A stretch of 64,000 nt of DNA from Calvatia gigantea (taxonomy: Eukaryota > Basidiomycota > Agaricomycetes > Agaricales > Lycoperdaceae). The position numbers and the translations under genes were made by a program. Below the pieces are notes generated by a model that searched no databases, was not told the origin of the DNA, and saw only the letters and a program-made list of their open reading frames with translations. The DNA lies in contig JACAAK010000017.1 in the NCBI GenBank assembly GCA_025093985.1, positions 558,001 to 622,000 of the forward strand, in the 5' to 3' direction. How positions within the stretch are numbered: position 1 is the first letter of the stretch; the number at the start of each line of letters is the position of its first letter. This document shows, piece by piece, positions 56,391 to 64,000 of this stretch.

Positions 56391-57506
56391 ATGAGCTCAA
56401 ACCCGGACAAATACAGAGAACCAAACCTCAAAGTCACTGATGACGAATCAGAAACATCAGACGAAGAAGAAACAGGGAACCCTGAAGTACCTGAAGAAAC
56501 ACATGATGAACCCGGAGCAAACCCAGCAGAAGAAGAAGTGTTATCAGAACTTCTAAATGAACTCGACCTAACAGAGGAAGAGATAGCACATCAGGAGAAA
56601 TCAGACGAATCAAGTTCAGATGAAACAGAATCAAAAACCAGATCCGACATGACCGATAATGCAGTAGTACCCACAACAACGCCCAGTGGGAAAGGCCTAG
56701 TGCCAGACCCGGGATTTTTCGATGGCACCCATACCAAGTTCAACAACTGGTGGAGAGCAATGACACTTTTCATGAAATTCAACAAAATAGTTTCAGCAGA
56801 TGACAAAGCCATAGCAGTCTTAGCCAGACTGCGTGGAGGAACTGCAGGAGCATACGCAGCTATGAGAGCACCAGCTATCCTAGAATCTGAGGATTCAGTG
56901 GACTGGAAGGTCTTCTCTGAAGAATTTAGAAGAACTTTCTCAGACGACGCCTCAAACAGCAAGGCCGAATGGCAAATCGAAAAATTCAAACAAGGAAACC
57001 AAAACACCGCCGACTACTTGATCAAATTTGAAGTGCTAAAAAGCAAGGCCAAGACTGACAGCAAACACGCTATGTTCTTACTCAGAAAGAATGCCCGACA
57101 AGACCTCATACATATGATCACAGGCTATCCACCCTCAGCCAGACCAGACACATACGCAGAATGGAAGGAAGCCATATTGTCTGTTGGACAAGGATATGAG
57201 GCATCCGAATACCGAGGAGATAGGAAAACAAACACTGGCACCACTTATGGGGGAATGGGCGAACCCATGGAGATAGGAAGCAGGCGTCACATCTTCAATG
57301 ACAAAGGAGAACCCAAGTGCTACAACTGTGGCATTTTTGGCCACATTGCCAAAGATTGCAAGAAACCCAAGGGGTTGACATGCTACAACTGCGGAAAAAA
57401 GGGACACATAGCCAAAGTCTGTACCGCACCCAAGAAAATCCAAGTCCAGGGAGTAGAGGAAGCCACCAACGAAGAAGAGAAGGATTTTTCCGAAGACTCT
57501 GAGTAG
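56391..57506 (+). CDS. gag: G1 Gag, intact
   Basis: It has 371 residues with no internal stop, the best preserved ORF of the retroelements here. Residues 1-90 are acidic (Glu/Asp/Ser-rich). The capsid-type domain covers about 105-260 (NNWWRAMTLFMKFN, LARLRGGTAGAYAAMRAP, DWKVFSEEFRRTF). Two CCHC zinc knuckles sit at about 310-345 (CYNCGIFGHIAKDC, CYNCGKKGHIAKVC) and would bind RNA. The start ATG follows the leader by about 80 bases and is shared with 38405. Pol follows in the -1 frame, and a slippery A AAA AAG sits in the second knuckle. Confidence 0.92.
   Translation: MSSNPDKYREPNLKVTDDESETSDEEETGNPEVPEETHDEPGANPAEEEVLSELLNELDLTEEEIAHQEKSDESSSDETESKTRSDMTDNAVVPTTTPSGKGLVPDPGFFDGTHTKFNNWWRAMTLFMKFNKIVSADDKAIAVLARLRGGTAGAYAAMRAPAILESEDSVDWKVFSEEFRRTFSDDASNSKAEWQIEKFKQGNQNTADYLIKFEVLKSKAKTDSKHAMFLLRKNARQDLIHMITGYPPSARPDTYAEWKEAILSVGQGYEASEYRGDRKTNTGTTYGGMGEPMEIGSRRHIFNDKGEPKCYNCGIFGHIAKDCKKPKGLTCYNCGKKGHIAKVCTAPKKIQVQGVEEATNEEEKDFSEDSE
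57395..57401 (+). promoter_or_regulatory. Candidate -1 ribosomal frameshift site (A AAA AAG)
   Basis: The heptamer is in register with the gag frame (GGA AAA AAG). It is kept in the complete element at the same codons. From about 57317 the -1 frame is open into pol except for one TGA at 57500, which was CGA by comparison (CCAAG in the other copy). Pol has no ATG before its protease. Confidence 0.5.
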
Positions 57507-60500
57507 GCACTACCTCGAGAGTCAAAAAGCTTGTATCTAGGATATCAGACAAATTCTACACAATTCCCCAGAAAAGAAAGCGTGAACTAAATCTAAAAGG
57601 AAAAATACAAACAGCAGGAAAGGAGATAACAGTCAACACCATTGTAGACTCAGGGTGCACAACCAGCAGCATCAGTAAAAAACTGGTAGATGAAGAAGGA
57701 CTCCTTACCTGGAAGCTGGAATGACAAATCATGGTACTAAATGCAGATGGAACGCCCAACCAAGGTGGAAAAGTAATGGAAACTATGACAATCAACATCG
57801 ACATCGAGGGACATAAAGAACAAATTAAGGCCTCAGTCGTACAACTACAAGACAGAGCGGAAATCTTTCTAGGATACGATTGGCTGGTCAAACATAACCC
57901 CGAAGTAGACTGGAATAGTGGAGAAATCAAGTTCACCCAGTGTCCACCAGATTGCCAATTTCCCCACCAAAACATTGCCATCACTGAAAAACTGCAAAGC
58001 ATAACGGCCACAGAAGACCTATGGGAAGAAGAAGATGAACTGGACCTGACCAAACCAGAAGACCTGCCAGACTATGTACAGCCATTCACGCATTTATTCA
58101 ACAAGATGACCTTCGATAAGCTTCCAGAACGAACTGAATGGGACTATGAAATAGTCCTAATGGAAGATGCCCCAAAGGAAATAAATGCAGGAACATACAA
58201 TATGACAGTTAAAGAACAGGACGAACTCAAGTCATTCATCAAGGAAAACCTAGAATTGGGATGAATATGACTGTCGAAATCCCCATATGCAGCACCAACG
58301 TTCTTCATCCCAAAGAAAGATGGATCCAAAAGGCTGATCCAGGACTATAGACATCTAAACAACATGGTCATCAAAGACAAAACTCCATTGCCAAGAATTG
58401 GCGAAGTAATTGACAAACTTGGAAAAGCCAAGTACTTCAACAAACTGGACATCATTTGGGAATACAACAATGTCAGGATCAAGGAAGGGGATGAATGGAA
58501 GGCAGCCTTCCTCACCAATGAAGGACTCTTCGAACCTATGGTCATGTACTTTGGTCTAAGCAACTCGCCAGGAACGTTCTCCAGAATGATGACAAGCATC
58601 TTCCGTGACCTCCTACAAAACAGGGATATTGTAAACTACATGGACGACTTTGCCATCCCGGGAGACACTAAGGAGCAACTAAAGGAACGGACAGTACGAT
58701 TCCTGGAACGAGCAGCCCAGTATAATCTATGCTTCAAACGGACCAAGTGCATTTTTGATGTGGAAGAAATCCCCATGCTAGGAGTTAAAGTAGGACATGG
58801 TCGAATCGAAATGGAAGAAGACAAAGTAAAATCGGTACGAGAATGGCCCAAACCCAGAAACACCAAGGGAGTAGAAAGGTTCCTGGGGTTTGCAAACTAT
58901 TATCAACACTTCATCAAAAATTTCAGCACAATTGCGGGGCCCCTAAACAAGCTCAAAGGAGCAGCCACATGGGAATGGACACAAGAGCACCAGGACTCAT
59001 TCAATCAACTCAAGAAACACATCACCGAGGAACCGGTCCTGACACTACCACAAAGGTACGGCCAATTCAGAGTAGAAGTCGATGCATCAGATTATGCACT
59101 AGGAAGGGTACTCTCACAACTACAGGAAGAAAAATGGCATCCCATCGCCTTCACATCATGAACCCTGTCACCAGCAGAATGGAACTATGAAATATACAAC
59201 AAGGAACTACTGGCCATTGTCCATGCCCTAAAAGAATGGAGACACTACCTCCTAGATGCCAAAGAACAATTCAAAATCTGGACGGACCATGAGAACCTGA
59301 AGTATTACTGAGAACCACAAAAACTAAATGGGCGACAAGCACGGTGGTACCTGCAGCTACAAGACTATGACTTCACACTACGACATGTACTAGGGAAAAC
59401 AAACACGAAAGCCGACCTTCTGTCCCGCATCCACCAAATGCCAGAAGAACAAGAAAATAAACTAGTCACCATAATACGAGAAAGCTGGCTACAGACAGAG
59501 GGCACAGACAGCACAGTACTCCTACGAGTGGAGCTATTCATTGAACCTAACTTCTTAGAGTGTATTCGAAACCAGACCCAACAGGAAACAGTAGTCCTAA
59601 CTGAGCTGAAGAAGCAAGGGTCCCAACTCACCAAAGACGGCAGAATAATCTACAAGCAGAATAGTGCATATGTTCCACCTGATCAGAAACTACAAGAGGA
59701 AGTCCTAATACAGTACCATGACACCCCAGATGCAGGACACCCAGGACAACACAGGATGGTGGAATTAATCAGCCGAGACTATTGGTGGCCATCAATATGA
59801 AAAGATATCAAGAAGTATATCCGGGGATGTCAAGCCTGTCAAAAAGCCAAACCTAGAACAATGCCGCTCAAATCGCCACTACATCCCCTTCCGATACCAA
59901 ATGGGCCCTGGGAAGAGATTAGTATCAACATGATCAGACCGCTACCAGAGTCTAAAGGAAAAGACACAATACTAGTCATTGTGGATCGCTTCACAAAAAT
60001 GATACGACTCTCAGTGACAACCACGGATGCATCGTCCAAAGATGTTGCAAGGATATACCGGGACGAAATATGGAAGCTACATGGACTGCCGAGGAAAGTA
60101 CTTAGTGACTGAGGACCTCAATTTGCATCAGAATTCACCAAGGAGCTGTTCAAAGGACTCGGCATTGAATGAAATCTATCAACTGCATACCACCCGCAGA
60201 CAGATGGTCAAACTGAGCGCATCAACAGAGAAGTAGAGACTTATATCCGCCTGTACTGCAACTATGACCAGGATGACTGGGCGGAATGGCTCCCCATTGC
60301 AGAGTTTCAGTACAATGATAAATGACACGGAGGGACACAAGAAATGCCATTTTTCCTAAATTATGGAAGAAATCCATGGAAAGGCAAAAACGAGCCAATA
60401 ACAAACAACCCTGTTGCCACAGCATTCCTGGAACAACTACAACGCACCCGAGACAATGCCTCATCAGCACTATGGACATATCAAGAAAAGATGAAACAGC

Positions 60501-61027
60501 AACACGACCACAGCAGAACCCACACCAACGTTTACCACACAGGAGATAGAGTATGGTTAGAAAGCACCAATATCCATACCAATCAATCATCAAAGAAGCT
60601 AGGCCAAAAATGGTATGGACCTTTCCTTATTAAGGAAAAGATAGGAGAAGCAGCATATCGGCTGAAACTGCCGGATGGATGGGCCATCCATAATGTATTC
60701 AACGAACAGCTCCTAACACCAGCATGCCAGGCAGAGTTCCCGAGTCAAAAACAACCATCAGCACCTGACCTAGTGATCATCAACAATGAAGAAGAGTACG
60801 AAGTCGATGAGATCCATGGACGACGAAAGCGAGGAAGGGGCTATCAATTTCTGGTCCACTGGAAGGGATATAGCAATGAAGAAGATACATGGACAGCGGA
60901 GTCCAACCTGGGAAATGCTAAAGATGCCATAAGAGACTATCTGAAAAGGTATCCGGAGGATACCCATAAAAGAGGGGGCAGAAAACACAAAAAAGCAGCA
61001 AACAAGCAACCCAGACAAAAGAACTAA
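57503..61027 (+). pseudogene. pol: G1 pol, copy 4
   Basis: Domains: protease Asp at 57647 (VDSGCTTSSIS), RT with YMDD at 58637-58648, RNase H (about 59040-59420), integrase zinc region (59720-59850), core (59900-60330), GPF near 60615 and C-terminal chromodomain (60790-60960; FLVHWKGYSNEEDTWTAES). I count nine in-frame stops, all TGA (57722, 58262, 58268, 59159, 59308, 59798, 60109, 60169, 60324, approximately). The first integrase Asp is lost (SINMIRPLP for SIDMIGPLP). TAA at 61025. ORF3 does not follow: sequence similarity ends near 61042. Confidence 0.94.
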
Positions 61028-61041
61028 GACAAACATAATAC

Positions 61042-61438
61042 GCTGCTTCTCCTATCTTTTCCTTAATAAGGAAAGGTCCATACCATTTTTGGCCTAGCTT
61101 CTTTGATGATTGATTGGTATGGATATTGGTGTTCTCTAACCATACTTTATCTCCTGTTTGATATGTGCTAGCATAGGTTCTGCTGTGGTCATGTTGTTGT
61201 TTCATCTTTTCTTGGTATGTCCATAGTGCTGATGAGGCATTGTCTCATGCGCGCTGTAGTTGTTCTAGGAATGCTGTGACAGCAGGATTGTTCATTGTCA
61301 GCTCGTTTTTGCCTTTCCATGGATTCCTTCTGTAGTTTAGGAAGAATGGTGTCTTCTGTGTTCCTCCGTGCTGCTTGTCATTGTACTGGAACTCTGCGAT
61401 GGGGAGCCACTCCACCCAGTCATCTTGGTCATAGTTGC
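61042..61438 (-). pseudogene. pol: Inverted G1 pol fragment
   Basis: On the minus strand it encodes [20 protein letters not shown] through SSALWTYQEKMKQQHDHSR to GPFLIKEKIGEAAY. This is the same integrase C-terminal stretch as about 60262-60658 but reversed, giving a palindromic arrangement around the chromodomain. One TGA near 61247. It is cut at 61438 by a copia LTR. Confidence 0.9.
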
Positions 61439-61997
61439 TGTTGAGAGAACAAGTAGACATCCCAATATAAGTTCACACTACCTAAGCGTGTAGGCATCAG
61501 CGGTGGAGGGTAGTCGTATTCATCCGGGAGACGGTCCAGTAGGAGAGGTGCATGGTAGCGGACATAGTCCTGCTTATACCAGCGTACTCAGAGAGTCTTG
61601 AGGAGAGTAGAAGCGATGCTTAGAGAAGCTAGCATAGAGGAGAGAAGACATAGTGTCTTATGCCCAAAGGCCTACCTAAAAGGCGTGAGCCAAGGGGTCT
61701 ACATACTACAATGCTACATAAGGGTATATATACTAATATCCCTGGTCTGTGCACTCTAAACCCTTATATGGGTGAGGTCTAACTACCAGTAGCATAAGTG
61801 GAGCATACTGTGTATGACGCATGTACTAGAAGGTTCCATGCGGAGTGAATAACTGACTACCAGAAGGGTGGTACAACTACTGCATATGTAGTCCGTGATG
61901 GTCCGTTATTATCGACCCTCTGAAGGTGAAATACTCGAACCCCGTTTCAGCTATAAATAGACTGAACCAACATAGTGGTACGGAGCAAGATTCAACA
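61439..61997 (-). mobile_element. 3' LTR of hairpin-bearing copia derivative, copy 2
   Basis: It is 559 bases, TGTTGAATCTTG...TCTCAACA on the minus strand, closely related to 8687-9231. The polypurine-like tract follows at 61998-62018. Confidence 0.87.
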
Positions 61998-64000
61998 CTC
62001 CTCCTCACTTGAAGGGGGGAAGATTAATGCTTCAATAATCTAGTGGTATTGAAACCAAAGCTTTAGACATTGGAATTTTCAACAAAAGAGCAGCAATGCC
62101 GAACATCAAATGTCAGAGTCATCAACGATCATGCAGAATTAACCAGCTTTTGAAGGTTGGAAAAGAATTCCTGTAGCAGAGAGGAATTGATGCTAGCGTT
62201 TGCTATGATGGCCATAAAGGACGCAACGACAATTGCTTTGAGCTATCAAATATCCTTTAACTCAACTTTTAACTCCCACGACTAACTCGCTGCGACTTTC
62301 GTCTAAGAGTAAGGAGTAGGAAAGCCTAAGAAGGCTCCTCCAGAAATTGTAAACAGCAATTCTTTCGAAGCATTCAACAAGTCTGTTTTTCCATGTAGGT
62401 GCGAAAACCATTTTTGCTGATGTGAAATCCAGCGTGCGATTATTGTGAGATCAGGAAAGCGGCAGTTTTAAGCCAGCATAACCAAGGCCATCACTTTGCG
62501 GTTATGTAGATCAATCGGCTGCGGCAGTCACTTGAGCCGGCGAAGCAATGATGCTACAAGCCTTGTTCTGATATAACTTGAACAAATTCCAAATTAATGG
62601 ATTCGCAAATGGAAGTGGTCTCATGCAATTTTCCTCCATGCAAAAGGCATTTCGGCCGATGCGGATTAAGGATTCAGTCCCAAGGAATGCATACACACTT
62701 TTTGTTATTTCCCATCAACTCTGAAAAGGAGGGTGGAACGATTAAGTCCCTTATTTGTTTTTCCATACAACTCCGAAGAGGTAGAAGGATCTTGAAATTG
62801 ACCCTGTATATTTTTCCAGACTCTCAATTTGAGGCGGATGGATAAATTCCATGTAGATGTTTTACCATAGACTCACGAAGAGGCAGAAGGTTACATTCAA
62901 AACCTATAAAGTTTTTCCTCAATCTCGTGAAAGAGAGAAAGGATCGTTAGACCCTATCTTATTTTTATCTTGCGAAAGGAATAAGTTCCTGCCATATTTT
63001 TACAGTTGACTCTTGAGCGAGTATGAAGGAATATGTTCCTGATTTGTTTTATCCAACAACTCGTAAGAGGTGGAAAGGTAAAAACGTAAACCTTATAATA
63101 TTTTCTCCTACAACTCGTTAGAGGAGGAAGGAATAATTTCCTAACGTTATTTTTGCCTAAGATGCTCGTCTTGAGATGTCGGCGGGGATAACTCCCCATT
63201 TGTTTTATCTGCGACTCGTGAGAGGCGATAGGAACAATTGAAAGTCCTATGAATATATTTTTCCAGCGACTGTGGCGGAAAGGAATATTTCTAAACCTAA
63301 TATTTTTATCCAAGTGTCTTCGTATGAAGGTAGAAAGGAATATCATGTCCTTTGTATTTTCCCCATCGACTCCGAAGAGGAGGGCTCGCAATGATATAGG
63401 AATCGGTATCATGTTGCGGCAATTGCTCGAGCCAGCTAGTTGCAAGGCCGTTAGACTTTATTGCCAAAGCGAGGTCAACGAAGTAGTTTTGGAAAATGCG
63501 GATAAAATCCAGTGTAATCTCATGAAGGCGGATTAAATCCAGCTCAATCAAGGATTAAAGATTCCCTCCACGTAACACGTATAGTGCTCGTCTGGTGTCA
63601 TTCAAACTCTTTTTTTATCTGGTAAGCCATAGCCCGTCAGATTATTCCAATGTATCTTCTCATCCAGTCTGCAAAGGCAGTTTTGTCATCAATGCTAAGC
63701 ATATCTCACATGCGCAGATAACTGGAGAATTAAATCACAAAAGCGATGCCTTCAACTTAATGAAGTTCCTTTGCTGTGAAGCGCAGGATAAGGCGGTCAT
63801 CGGATTTGGAGTAAGAATATTGTATCCGTTGTTCTCCTCCATGCTTTTTAGCATGTTAAGTTTCCTAATACATGTTAATCATGTTATGAACCACTGCAGC
63901 GCACATCAATTAAGACGGACCGGCGAAGTGTAGCCATTGAAAGCTTTAATCGTATGCAGTTATTCACCAGCGATTAAGAACTTGTTTTACTGTACTCCTC
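61998..64000 (-). pseudogene. Altered copia pol body, copy 2
   Basis: It is collinear with 9232-10565 and then with 13843-14060 of copy 1. It contains about 475 bases (63335-63810) that copy 1 lacks. In that stretch, 63528-63570 (GCGGATTAAATCCAGCTCAATCA) aligns with copia RT near 4580-4600, and 63615-63790 with 50640-50800. No open frame; continues beyond the window. Confidence 0.6.
62715..63385. repeat. Tandem hairpin array, about 50-base units, copy 2
   Basis: It has the same series of paired mini-palindromes as 9940-10565, with one more unit at the right (AGGAATATCATGTCCT near 63336-63351, then CTCCGAAGAGGAG near 63370). Differences from copy 1 are mostly single CG-type transitions. Confidence 0.75.

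Noticed and set aside
57722..60326. Repeated in-frame TGA in pol as a recoded sense codon
   Set aside because: Other copies have CGA or CAA at the same codons, and the intact gag ends normally with TAG. CG decay explains it.

Overview
This window is a repeat-only stretch of a fungal genome, most likely a basidiomycete. I infer this from chromodomain Ty3/gypsy elements, Ty1/copia elements and Tc1-type DNA transposons packed into one another, with CpG-driven decay. I found no host protein gene, tRNA, rRNA or CRISPR array. Almost every coding stretch is a decayed transposon gene, and most in-frame stops are TGA codons that can be traced to ancestral CGA.

Layout. 1-2226: 3' part of a gypsy element (family G1: pol with chromodomain, then an extra downstream ORF3). 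2227-8686: copia pol in reverse orientation, flanked by inverted copies of an unclassified repeat (U) rich in the octamer TTAGATTA. 8687-19042: a strongly altered copia element carrying a hairpin array, interleaved with pieces of a second gypsy family (G2). 19282-20656: solo LTRs (family B) nested in one another. 20828-21989: defective Tc1 element. 21992-27526: G1 pol-ORF3-LTR followed by an LTR-ORF3-LTR unit with no gag or pol. 27527-28938: G1 pol, reverse. 28939-35844: recombinant junction and a reverse copia element carrying a Tc1 insertion. 35845-56005: a four-level nest. An outer reverse copia holds a complete forward copia (36853-49999, target duplication AATTC), which holds a complete G1 gypsy (38020-44359, target duplication GGATA); the outer copia is also hit by a Tc1 element and a solo LTR. 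56006-61438: the best preserved G1 copy, with an intact gag, truncated at ORF3 and followed by an inverted pol piece. 61439-64000: a second copy of the hairpin-bearing copia derivative.

How the parts work. G1 codes for Gag with two zinc knuckles, Pol in the -1 frame (protease, reverse transcriptase, RNase H, integrase, chromodomain) and a roughly 329-residue ORF3 in the same frame as pol, separated from it by one TAA and two sense codons. The copia family has a single Gag-Pol frame and a primer site matching the anticodon half of initiator tRNA-Met. The Tc1 family codes for a DD34E transposase.

The most unusual signals are the two hairpin arrays (about 9940-10565 and 62715-63385), where a roughly 50-base unit repeats with varying arms but kept complementarity, and the conserved ORF3 of G1.
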